Source of the DNA: Ectobius pallidus
Lineage: Eukaryota > Arthropoda > Insecta > Blattodea > Ectobiidae
NCBI GenBank assembly: GCA_964059195.1
Contig: CAXKWD010000009.1
Location: forward strand, 90,121,432 to 90,185,431
Length of the DNA: 64,000 nt
Reading direction: 5' to 3'
Positions 53,863 to 64,000 of the stretch are shown here, one piece after another. Below the pieces are notes generated by a model, which was not told where the DNA came from, searched no databases, and was given only the letters and a program-made list of their open reading frames with translations. Both the position numbers and the translations under genes were made by a program. Within the stretch, counting starts at the first letter, position 1; every line of letters begins with the position of its first letter.

Positions 53863-54390
53863 TTTTTGAAGTGAAACTTCTTTAGGTGCGCTAGGAGTAA
53901 ATCGAGAGCTAACCCAAAGTTGCGTTACGCTCTAGCGTTACGAACAAAATCGTCACGAAAGTAATGGGGGTAAGTAGTAAGCGTAGAGTTGTTATCGAAA
54001 GAGTGGGGCCACGGGAGCGCGCGGGGAAAGGTATCAGGCATTGAGTGGGGGGGGGGCTATTACTGCTTCGAGCTAGTGGCGTGGTGAGCCCTTCACCATC
54101 ATAGATGGCTCTACTCGTTGCGTGAGCATCGTTTACACGTCACTAACGTTCTCGGAAACTTAACCAAAGCGTCCCGTTCGTGTAAACAAACACAGTGGCT
54201 ACGATCAGTGACAGTTTGGGCATTAGTTCATCACAACTGTGTTATTTTTTTATACGTATTCGATTTAAAATGCCGAAAAAGTGAATTTCTTATTTTATTC
54301 AGATGATTTTCTTCTTCTGTTTGATATAATTATATATATTCCTCTATTTTACTCTCAACGTTGCCAAAGAAGTGCGTTCCACGCACCCGA
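53863..54390. mobile_element. Helentron-like (HINE-type) element, copy 2
   Basis: The left end TTTTTGAAGTGAAACTTCTT and GTAAATCGAGAGCT match copy 1 (3316), as does AAAATCGTCACGAAA. The right end has a perfect hairpin GTGCGT-TCC-ACGCAC (54372-54386), sharing TTCCACGCAC with copy 1. The A-rich minisatellite is absent here, showing that the array is a variable insert. The right subterminal repeat is decayed. Confidence 0.6.
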
Positions 54391-57115
54391 TTTTTTATTA
54401 TCAGTTCATACTACATTCACTAAACTTTTCATACGCTAGAATGAAAATTGTAGAAGCTAGAACATTTTGAACATTTGAAAATATCTCGAATATAAAAGTG
54501 TGAAGAGGTATAGGCCTATTTTAAACAGTGAATTATTCTGAGTTGTATAATTTTAAAATTAGGCCTGTGCGTACACAGTAGTAAAAAAATACAAGAAATA
54601 TGTATTTTTTATCCAATATGTACAATATTTCATCCATCAATTCCTCATTCACATATAACTTTCCAAATAAATTTGCTCATAACATGACACATCCGAACAA
54701 TACTTATTCTCATAATGCAATTTTCCATATGTCATGTCAGTAATTTCACTCTGCAGGAACGAAAAATAGTATTCCGATACAGCAACAAAATGATGATAAA
54801 ATTGGTCGACATCGTAAATATAAGAAACTTCGTTTGACAAAGCCCGTGTGTTCTTTTTGTGGAAATAGGCCATCTAAAATGTCATGAGGCTAAATGAAAT
54901 GGACATTTTTCTCTGGGGAAAAGATGAAATGAAATCATATAGATAAAGGGAAATTGTGGGGGAGTTTATCAAACACGATTTATTATTATAAGAAGCAGCA
55001 CGCGAGTCGGCAGACGGGATGGCACAGAGTTCTACGCCCGGCAGTTACAGGCTTTACTCAAACAAACTGATGTAATTAATGATAATGCTTCTCTAGTCCA
55101 GTTCCCTCCTGTTACATCGCGTGTAATAATCCTTGTATGATTATTAGAGCAAAGAATTTGATAATTTTGCATCCTTCTTATATCAAAGTTGAATGTTCGA
55201 ATGTATACAAATGTGATTCATGAATTAATTCATTAAATAATGACAATTTGTTTTGGCATTATTTTGCATTTTTTTCTCATTTTCCAAATATAGGTAAATT
55301 TTTTTGGAAATTTTAGATAATTTTTGCATTTTAAAAGTCTTTTAAAGTGTTACATTACGGTAGGCCTATATTTTAAATGTTATGTTACTATTTCTGTTTT
55401 TAAAGGCTATCTATTATAATTATAAATAAATATCGTAACAGGAAACAAAGTAGACTTGCTACCCCTACTTTTTTTGTGGGGTGTGCTTTTTTAATTATAC
55501 AGTACACGCCGCTAATTGTGTTCACTTCGGGACGCAGCTAATTTGATAATATTAACCGATTGATAACAGTAGCCGAAGGAATTAAATGAAGGTTATTTAT
55601 TCGTATGTAAGGTAATACACTACAAAACATAATTAAAAATATTCATTCATATAATAATACGTAATTGTGAATCATGGAACCACTCATAGGCTAATACAGT
55701 ATATACTACAAGCAACTATTTTTTAACCAGTAACAAAGCTTTTAGTTGTTTTTACTTTTATTTTCCATTAACCAATACTCCATACTCAGTGACGAGTTAC
55801 TAGTGTTTTTGGAAATCCATACTGATCTGTAGTGAACACCGCGTAGCAAAACATCTAACGCCTGTCTGTTCAAGTATTTCCAATTTACACTAGCCAACAC
55901 TGCATCTCAATACTGTTATCTTCATAAATCAAAAGCTGCAGCTTAACTGTGGGGTGAAACATGTTTTATTACTTAAAAGAGAAAGTTAGGTAATGCCATC
56001 CTCTCGAACTGGTCATGTTGTGAGCTGGGAACAGTATTGCTACCTCCAGTACAACACAATACAGTTGACTTAGAAACGAAACCCTTAAAAACGAAATTTT
56101 GAATGACATACAGTACTTGGAAATAAAGCCGCAAAAAGGAAAATGCGATAACATAAACCGAATCTTTGATCACAATAAACAGCATTTTTTCAATGTATCA
56201 GTATTAATCCGTACGGGACTTCATAAAAGTGATAACATTACCCGATTGATAACACTATCCGCGATTACCTTAAGCGGCGTTCACTGTACTACGTTTCCAA
56301 GAAAATCTCCAGTGAATGTACTTTTAGACAATAGGCAATCGTTTTCATTTGAGAATCTTCGCAAAATTTTCATGCTTTGTTTCAATTTCAATTTATTGTA
56401 AACAGTCATTGCAATTTGTGTTGTAGCAATAAAGAATTAAATTTTGTTGTTGTTTCATTTTTAATGGCATCTATTCGGCAGGGGAAATTTGAAGGGCATG
56501 CCAGTTCGGAATAGTTTTTTTTTTCACAAAGACTATCCAAGTAGCATTAATTTGCTAAGTTCGTTAGCAACAAATAAGAGTGTTTTATATTGTAAATTTA
56601 AGTTAAACAGATATTCATTAAATTGCTCTCTCAAAGCAACTCATTACTTCTAAAAAAACTAATTAAAAGAAATGTAGGCTATAATTTTTTTTTTACTTTT
56701 TAAAAATTACTTGTCATTTTTACAATTTTAGGCAATAAATGTATTTTCATTTTGCATCTTTCGCTATTTTTGGTCATTATATGCCTTGCCTTAACGATGA
56801 TTAAACTTAACTACTTACGGCTTTTGCAAGATTCAAGAAGAAAGTACATTTCTTGAAGCTGTTAATCAAGATAATTCACGTATGAAATAAAGATCAAGCT
56901 CCTTTAATGAGATCCTGAGAAAGAATAGAAATCACCATCTCTTAATTTATATTTTTAATAATATGAAAACAGTCAACTACTGTAGCCCTATGTCTTTTTT
57001 TCCCCTCAACTATGGCAAATTATTGTCAAGATAATTTATAACTACAAATTATAGCTTATAATTCATGGAGAAATGTGTCAAGTATTGCAAGCAGATCCTA
57101 GTACCGAGAATCTCC
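54391..57115. other. no recognisable gene
   Basis: 2.7 kb of AT-rich DNA. Frames up to 100 codons (56099-56401, plus) carry no motif. AACCGATTGATAACAGTA (55554) and CCCGATTGATAACACTA (56241) are related phrases; see the rejected list. Confidence 0.4.
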
Positions 57116-57626
57116 GCTGGCGATATTTGCCACCGAAATTGAGGCATTTTTCATTCCGAGGTATTCGGCGTTTGAATACCTGTGTTGGAGAAGTGTGGCA
57201 ACCATGTCCGCCTCTTTGTCATTCTCTGTCATTTCTTGAGGTGTAGGAAAATATGTAAATCACTGGGAGCGAGGTCCGGGCTGTAAGGTGAATGTTTAAA
57301 CACCTCCCAGTTGAACTTTTGCAGGAGACTTGATGGGAGGTGTTTAAAAATCCACCCTACAGCCCGGATCTCGCTCCCATTGGTTTCCATCTTTTCCTAC
57401 ACCTCAAGAAATGACAGAGAATGACAAAGAGGCGGACATGGTTGCCACACTTCTCCAACACAGGTATTGAATGCCTCGGAATGAAAAATGCCTCAATTTC
57501 GGTGGCGAATATGTTTAAAAATAGCTGAATACTTGCTGTATCTGTTGCAATAAAAGTTTCCATAAAATTATGTTTTGTTTCTGTAATTGGCCCCAGGGAA
57601 ACTTACTTTATGGATTGCCCTCGTAT
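57116..57626. pseudogene. palindromic mariner derivative, second family
   Basis: The plus-strand right arm reads WEVFKNPPYSPDLAPIGFHL F, then KRRTWLPHFSNTGIECLGMK, and ends in the terminus GAAACTTACTTTATGGATTG CCCTCGTA (to 57626). The minus-strand left arm reads KFNWEVFKHSPYSPDLAPSD LHIFLHLKK. Arms of ~180 bp (57116-57300 and 57335-57512) meet at a ~25-bp loop. The left arm lacks its outer terminal repeat and has a ~10-bp duplication. Only the region around the third catalytic aspartate onward survives. It is a different mariner from those at 1503 and 29101. Confidence 0.9.
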
Positions 57627-58718
57627 TAGGCTATATATAAGATTGAAAATGTTAGGTGAGATTTAATTTGAAAATCGTAGCCACTTAGTCACTTTTTTAG
57701 TTTCCAAATTGTCACCAAATCACTTTTATTCACTATTCCTGTTTAAAAACTAGCAAAAAATTCGCCACACTTGGCAACCCTGTGCAAATTGATTAATTTC
57801 GGAGATTACAAGAGAACTTCTAATGGGGACTAGTTTATATTTTGTGGTGGTGCAACGAGCCATCCTTTGGCATTCAGTGTAGTGCTATTTTAAATAAAAG
57901 CGCAATACAATTGAATGATATTAGGCCTAAATGCATTCAATGTGATTAAGTCTATCTTTTCTTAAAGTTAACTGGTTTCTTTAAGTGGTTTTGACATAGA
58001 AGTGCAATGATATAAGTTTATGTAGACTTCGCGAATCACGGAGCCCCAGACACTTGCTACTGTATACGCATTCAGTCCGATAAGGAAACGGCTGATCGTA
58101 ACGAGCTTTTACGACCATGCATAAAAACGAGGCCACGTTTCATACTTGAATGTCTAAGTTGAGGAAAGTACATAAAATGCAAAACAATCACTTTAAACTA
58201 TCTCAACTTTCTTGAGTGGGACGTTCCAGGGATTGTAATTATCTCTTGTATCTGTCATCACGTAAAACGTTACGACGATCCTAAAGATGTAATTATGAAC
58301 AATTATATGATTTATTATCTTTCTCATGGACTATAATTTATCGTAAATTTTAGCTAACACAGAAAGATTTGCTTCCTTCATACCATAATTTATTTTTGTC
58401 ATATTTTGCTTTTACCTGAAATTTCGTATTGCATTTACTTCCGTATCACTTCAGATGGAGAGGCCCGGGTTGGGTTGGTATTTTATGGTAGCTAAGATTA
58501 ACTTAGGTCGTATTTAGTGAATTCCTACAAAGACAAGTTATGTGAATTAGTACAAAGACAAAATTTTCCCTCCCACAGACCGAGCAACTTTAACTTTTCT
58601 GGTGTGGTTAAATCTTTTTATCGTTGTTCGTTGCTTAAAATTATACAATTATCAAAAGGTAGTTGAAGAATATTCCATTTTCTGCTATTTCACGAAAAGC
58701 CTCTAACGTTTTTGTTTA
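57627..58718. other. no recognisable feature
   Basis: No frames or repeat matches of note. Confidence 0.45.
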
Positions 58719-59196
58719 AATTAAATTAGGGATGGGTCCTCGATACTTTCGATACCTCGATACTCTCGATACTTGCATGGTATTGGCATCGAGCTGTACT
58801 TCAAAAAATTAGCTCGATACTTTTTCGATATTTAGGTAACTCTGCAATTTAAGGAAATGCGGTATCTCTTTCTGCTTTTAGCAGTCTACTAAATATAGGA
58901 ATTAAAAAAAAACTTGTAAGTGGATTGTTTCAAAAACTAATTTTACTTTTAATGTAGAGTTTAAAAATAATTATAGGCTACTGATGATATTAAATATTTT
59001 CTCATTAAATATGCACATTTAATTAATTTAGTTGGTACTACACAGTTCTCTCACCTTTTAATTTTTAATGTACCTATTTATTGAAACTGGAAATGTTGAC
59101 GGTATCGAGTATGGAAGTACCGAGGATGGAGGAAAAAATCATGTATCGGTATCGAGTATCGAGAAAATCTGGTATCGAACCATCCCTAAATTAAAT
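58719..59196. mobile_element. hAT-type MITE with repeated TCGATAC motif
   Basis: The element at 58727-59188 begins TAGGGATGGGTCCTCGATAC and ends GTATCGAACCATCCCTA, with perfect 8-bp duplications AATTAAAT on both sides. TCGATAC/GTATCGA recurs many times within ~90 bp of each end. It is non-coding. It shares its first ten bases with the element at 40794. Confidence 0.92.
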
Positions 59197-60256
59197 ACGT
59201 AGGCAAATCGAATTTGTTAAGAGCTAAAGTTTTTACTTGAAAAAATTTTCGTATAATTTCTTTGAAGGGCAGTTATAAGCTATCCATCACGTCATCAAAC
59301 TATTACTTTTTAATACTTGCCTTACTTATAACATAGACCTACAAGGCAACTGAATGCGCAATCCCACAATGCTTCCACTTGCCCTATGTCGCATTATGAA
59401 GGGTAGAGAAAGTTACAGAATATTTCCGATCAGGTTTTTTTCATTTAAAAAACAACGAACCCGTCATGTGCAAAAGCACCTTATCCGTTACAGTAAGTTC
59501 TTCTAGCACTTTCCAGTGGCACTGTAATGTGTTACTGTTTTTAATCTGAGGAAATTGCATTATTACGTGGGTGGGAGCAACCTTGAAAGTGATACTTATC
59601 AGCACTGGGGACAAACCCTACTTAGAGAACGCCATATTAACCTTTAATTGAGTTTAAAAACACACATTGTCTTGTTTTTCAATTTTCAAAAGTAACACAG
59701 TATTTTTTTGTTTTGTGAAAATTACAGAAGTGTTATCTGATGTTCTTAACCTATATTAAAGCCACATGAAAGGGCGGGTGATTCAACCCCCTTTTACAGA
59801 GCTGAAAGGCTATAAATTTGACGACAAAACCTGCAAACGGAATACTGAATTGCGTACCGATTTCACATGCAACTTTCCCATGGACTGCGACAAAACTTGC
59901 GTTCTCTGAGGAACACTTCAAACATTTACTGATGGGTAAATATTCTTTTCATTTCATGAATGAAGGACATAAATAAAGGCCGCGTTTGTGGGGTTTGTGC
60001 TATCTGGCTTCAACTTATCTCCACCGTACATTTGCTAAGGAACTTTCTATTAAAATCTGAATAATTCAAGCTGGCTCCTATTGAAGAATTTACAGGTTAT
60101 AAAAGCCATCGCTCTTTTATTCTTGGACTGGCAATGAACTAACTATAGTGTAGGACAATGTAGGTTTATCAGACAAAAATTTAAATGTCTTGAAAGTCCG
60201 GTATCATGTGTGTTTAATGTAAAACCGAAACATAAACCGAACCAAATCAAATACTA
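59197..60256. other. no gene; dispersed repeat at 59325-59400
   Basis: 59325-59400 matches the reverse complement of ~1010-1085 (CTGAATGCGCAATCCCACAATG). The remainder is AT-rich. Confidence 0.45.
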
Positions 60257-60840
60257 GCGGGTAGAGTATTTTGCACCTAATCACCACTAAATACCAAAGT
60301 ATTTTTTGCGAACACAATTCCAAAAAGACACATCATGGAATTTTAAAATATTATGTAGAGTTGTTTATTTATTTCAATTGTTGAAAATTACAAAATTAAA
60401 CAATTAACTGTTATTATGTGGTAGAAAATAACGAATATGTTGCAAAACATGCCTAAAAATATTTAACAGTAGTTAACAAACTAAGTCTGTTTTTAATAAT
60501 ATTGTACCACTAAAAATGTGTGTACGGTTCTAGGTATTTGTGTTATAGAAAATTGTTCTTTAGAACATCAATAGGCCTGCATCACATGAATTTTATCAGT
60601 ATAAACTAACGTATAGAATTTTACAAACTAAAGTACTGTGTAATATGATTTTTAATTATTAATGTTTATAAAATATAGTTTATTATGTAACTGTACACAT
60701 TGGTTGAAAAGCAAACTATGACAGGATATAATTGACTTAGTTTGTAAATACTGTTAAATATTTTTTATATCTATAATTAAGTTTTTATATTTTTACTTTG
60801 GTATTTAGTGGTGATTAGGCGGAAAATACTCTGCCCTCTA
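60257..60840. mobile_element. MITE with ~45-bp terminal repeats and inner inverted block
   Basis: GGGTAGAGTATTTTGCACCT AATCACCACTAAATACCAAAGTA on the left is mirrored at 60796-60838 with few mismatches. A second inverted pair lies inside: AAATATTTAACAGTA..AACAAACTAAGTC (60458-60492 and 60732-60766). It is non-coding. CTA at both edges may be target bases. Confidence 0.88.
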
Positions 60841-60843
60841 TTA

Positions 60844-61558
60844 CTTATCACCAGGGCCCGGATTCTGATGATCTAAAATTGTTTGAAAAATGACCTATAA
60901 ATTGACCCTAAATTTTAAAGAAAATGACTTCATAATTATAAAAAATAACCTAAAAACTGATATTTTATTTATAAAAAATTATTATTGTACACACAAAGTT
61001 ATAGACTAGTTTGTGCATAATTGTAAAAAATGTAAATAACTGTAATGGTGTGAATGTTCTTTCCTCACGGAAATTTATACTGGCACTGAGGCACTGGCGG
61101 GTCAAACTTCGGCACAATCCTTTTGTGCTCTGCCGGATTATATTGTTATTTATTGAGGGTAAACAGTAGTTTGCACTCTAAAATCCAAGCAGGTGGTAAA
61201 CTCTGGTGCCAACTCAATCTAATAACAATAGTAATATAATACAAAATTTTGGCATATCTTTGATTCTCATTTCCGACTGAGACATGGGACAGCACCGCTA
61301 GCGACGAAAAAAGTTAATACACTCAATGTAAATACATGAAAATGACTAAATAAGGAAGCAAATGACACGAAAATGACAAAATAATGACCTAAAATTGAAA
61401 TAAATGCCCTAAAAATATAAAATTGCATAAAATGATCTAATAAAAATGCATTTCTATAATCTAGAGACCATGATTAGGAATTATCCACAAGTTCGCAATG
61501 CCTATGCAGCATCAATAAAAAGATGACATGTCATTAGAATCCGGGCCCTGCTCATCAC
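60844..61558. mobile_element. hAT-type MITE rich in TGACCTAAA motifs
   Basis: The element at 60852-61550 begins CAGGGCCCGGATTCTGATGA and ends with its complement (one mismatch). Flanks CTTATCAC and CTCATCAC match at 7 of 8. The interior repeats AAAATGACCTA, AAATGACnAAA and TGCATTT motifs, resembling the inner motif of the 9461 element. Non-coding. Confidence 0.9.
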
Positions 61559-62684
61559 TAACGAAATGAAAATAATCAATATAAACAAAATAAAAATAAA
61601 ACCAAGTAAATTGATATAAGAAAGTGCCAGATGGAGTTAATAGGCCATATTTCTGAGGTTATAGAGTTTTAGACCACGGTTCCTTGAGAAAGTTTGATAA
61701 GCATATATGAAGGAATAAATAGAATAACTAGAATATTAACTGGACGAAATTACAACAAATGCCTCACGTGAGCAGGCCTATTCGTTTATTTTTGTCAAAA
61801 TATCTGAAGCCGTACAAATACGCAGTAAGAAAAATCAAAGTTTGTTTTGGAGGGGAAAAATTAAAAATCTTAAAATTTTGGAATTTTCTCATCGGTTATG
61901 GGCTAAAAGCTACAGGTTTGCCAAATTTAAAATTTCTAACTCGACTGGAAGTGAGTAAATATCAATGCTAATAAGTGGATGATTAGACTGTCGTAGATTT
62001 AAATGACATCACGGCTACCCAGCCAGTTTTTAATTACGTATGGGACAGCTAGAGACACCATGCTTATGGCTGTTATATAGCTATGCCATCAATCCTACCA
62101 AATTATACCTTTTTATCTGTCCTACAAGCCCTATAAATTAAATTTACTTGAAATAAAAATCTAACTCAATCTAAGGTACTGGAAAAACGACAAAAAGTCA
62201 TAGGACCAAGATCTCTCAAAATACGTTACTGCTGGTGAAATTGGTTTTTTAATACTACTTACCGTTTAGCTGCTATAGGCCCTTAGCCTCCGAAGATAGT
62301 TTAAACAGACCTTAAAACTGCGTCTCCATTTAGAATTTTTTCGGGGGCCAAAAAAAAAAAAAAAGATAGTTTTGGAAGTGGGCAAACAATTATGTTAGTG
62401 AGTGAGTTTGTAGTATAGTGATGATTTGCCATTTTTAAAACGTTAATTGGTCGTTACTCCGGTACTGGTCAATTGATTTGGTCCGTAATCAATAGCGTTT
62501 GTTCTATGGACTGTATAAGTGCGTACACTAAGTTTCATGAAAATCTGATAAACCATATATGCATACAGACACATGGAAGGACGGACAGACACAAACAGAC
62601 ATATGGCCTACATTTTTCCTGTCCACCATACAATCTTAGAAAGTACCATTCTGGCACTTAATAAATTGTGAAAACATTTAAGGA
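61559..62684. other. no recognisable gene; A15 run at 62350
   Basis: A 70-codon plus frame at 61759-61971 has no motif. GGAAGGACGGACAGACACAAACAGACATATGG near 62575-62605 resembles the short purine-rich ends of several insect repeats but is unmatched here. Confidence 0.4.
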
Positions 62685-62830
62685 GAAAAATTCCTCTGAC
62701 ACCAGGATTCAAAACCATGACCTTTGGCTTTCCATACCAACTGAGCTAGCCAGTGCGATTCATGCGCCAGATGGAATTTATCTCCTATGATTACCCTTAT
62801 TGATCGACCTCAAAGACATTTACGTTATAT
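62685..62830 (-). repeat. tRNA-like repeat family C, copy 3
   Basis: Minus strand: AAGGGTAATCATAGGAGATA, TTCCATCTGGCGCATGAATC, then CTAGCTCAGTTGGTATGGAA AGCCAAAGGTCATGG TTTTGAATCCTGGTGTCAGAGGAATTTTTCTCC. The order and flanks equal copy 1 at 24362, establishing that the repeat extends beyond the tRNA-like block on both sides. Confidence 0.8.
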
Positions 62831-63373
62831 AGCCTACAGTGTTGTAATGCACATTAATTCAGCGATTTTATGAACGGGTGTTCACAGCTATTGTACAGTA
62901 ACATTTAATATGTATAGCCTATAGCCTATATCTTCATGGATCATAGATGCACAAACTTTCTCACATATAAGTTATGTGTTAAGATTTGCATTATTGACAT
63001 TTTAGGTTGACAAAAGAAACCAATATGTACCATTCAAAAATTAATATACAACCTCCAGATTTAAATGGATTTAATCTTTTTACCAAATTATTCATATAAT
63101 ATTTTATTTACAGTATCGCAGGCCGTATTATCTGTTTATTTGATAAAGAAAGGTATTTCACACAAAATAAATGTTTATTTTGTCTCTAGAACTTCTACCG
63201 TACTTGAGGTATCCTAGAAAAATCGAGGAAGGACACGAATAAACTATCTCCTAGATAGTTTTTTTTTTTACAGAAAAACAAATACTGAAATTTACATTCT
63301 TTATTAAAATCGATTTTCAACTACTCCCAATATTTTATTTACAGAAGCCAAATTCTATTAAGGTAGGAGCTAA
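62831..63373. other. no recognisable feature
   Basis: AT-rich spacer. Confidence 0.45.
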
Positions 63374-63925
63374 GTGTCTAAAATCAGGAAATGTTTATTT
63401 TCATGTAACTCAGGAACTTTTATATCTCGTCTTCTGTCCAGAAATCTAAAAAAAAAAAATGTTTGTAAGCCAATTATTCTGCTGGTTCTATTGTATGGAT
63501 GTGAGACATGGTCCCTTCCTCTCCAGGAAGAACGTAATCTGAGTATGTTCCAAAATAGGGTGTTTAGGAAAACATTCGGACTTAAAGAGAGATGAAAACG
63601 GGGACTGGAGAAAACTGCACACTGACGAGTTTCATAACCTGCAAAACTTGTACTCTTCACCACATATAATAAGGGTAACTAAATCAAGGAGGAGACCCGA
63701 AGGGAAAAGACCACTTGGAAGGTCTAAACGTAGGTGGATGACAATATTAGAATAGATTTAAGGGAAGTAGGATTTGCAAGGGAACGTTGGATGGAGTTAG
63801 CACAGAATAGGGTTGAATGGCTAACTCATGTAAGTGTGGCAATGAATATCCGGGTTCCATAAATTGGATAATTAATATTCCTTAGGAATTGACTGTTGCC
63901 TTTGAGTAAATAAGTAAGTAAGTTA
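63374..63925 (+). pseudogene. non-LTR retrotransposon 3' end, frameshifted
   Basis: FISRLLSRNLKKKNVCKPII then VLLYGCETWSLPLQEERNLS and FQNRVFRKTFGLKER end in a stop. Other frames continue LYSSPHIIRVT, then RRPEGKRPLGRSKRRW-like sequence, LREVGFARERWMELAQNRVEW, a 3' UTR with GGGTTCCATAAATTGG and a TAAG tail (63905-63921). A segment of roughly 20 codons is missing around 63680 compared with 48650-49248. It is a dead 3' fragment of the same family. Confidence 0.9.
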
Positions 63926-64000
63926 TCAGCTGACGTCATACATTATTTTATGCCATTTATTTCAATACAGAATGCGTTTTAGTCTTTCTTAAGTTTTACT

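Noticed and set aside
55495..56310. Possible inverted-repeat element (CGCCGCTAAT... and ...TTAAGCGGCG)
   Set aside because: Similarity at the supposed ends is short and needs gaps; the shared CGATTGATAACA phrases are direct rather than inverted.

Overview
This window looks like gene-poor intergenic DNA from a large, AT-rich animal genome, most likely an insect. The evidence is the mix of repeats: Tc1/mariner, hAT, pogo-like, Helitron/Helentron-like, RTE-like and other non-LTR elements, tRNA-derived SINEs, and abundant (TAA)n. I could not identify any host protein gene. A cockroach- or termite-like genome is plausible from the repeat style, but that is a weak inference. There are no bacterial-type features (operons, ribosome binding sites, CRISPR).

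Layout. 1-5.1 kb: a hAT-like MITE, an internally deleted mariner, a SINE, a Helentron-like element carrying an A-rich minisatellite, and a 262-bp MITE. 5.7-10.9 kb: non-LTR 3' ends, a small retroposon with an exact 15-bp target duplication, a 550-bp MITE with ~100-bp inverted ends, and a hAT-type MITE. 11-14 kb: a hairpin repeat, a second SINE family, the 3' end of an RTE-like retrotransposon, and a pogo/Tigger terminus. 15-25 kb: fold-back elements, an inverted SINE, a copy of an unnamed ~490-bp repeat, and a MITE beside a tRNA-like repeat. 25.5-31.9 kb: a full SINE, a non-LTR fragment, a ~565-bp near-perfect palindrome, a palindromic mariner derivative, and Helitron-type ends.

The centrepiece is at 33,701-39,102: a complete hAT transposon with 15-bp terminal repeats, a perfect 8-bp target duplication, an intact 613-aa transposase with BED finger and all catalytic residues, a plausible TATA box and a poly(A) signal. 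Nested in it is an unusual fold-back block: about four ~155-180-bp units one way and about seven the other, flanking a centre with a fragment of an unrelated ORF.

39-64 kb is again fossil-rich: two hAT MITEs made of short repeated motifs (CATCGATG; TCGATAC), a non-LTR fragment with (ATT)n tail, a TIR element enclosing a tRNA-like sequence, tRNA-like repeats, a second copy of the ~490-bp repeat, a MITE with an internal duplication, a second Helentron-like element, a second palindromic mariner, adjacent MITEs near 60.3-61.6 kb, and a last non-LTR fragment.

Two signals cut across the window. The palindrome TAGGCCTA occurs about 24 times by eye, against roughly one expected. Palindromic (fold-back) derivatives of unrelated DNA elements recur. 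Most open frames are simple-repeat or transposon readings; only the hAT transposase looks like an intact functional gene.
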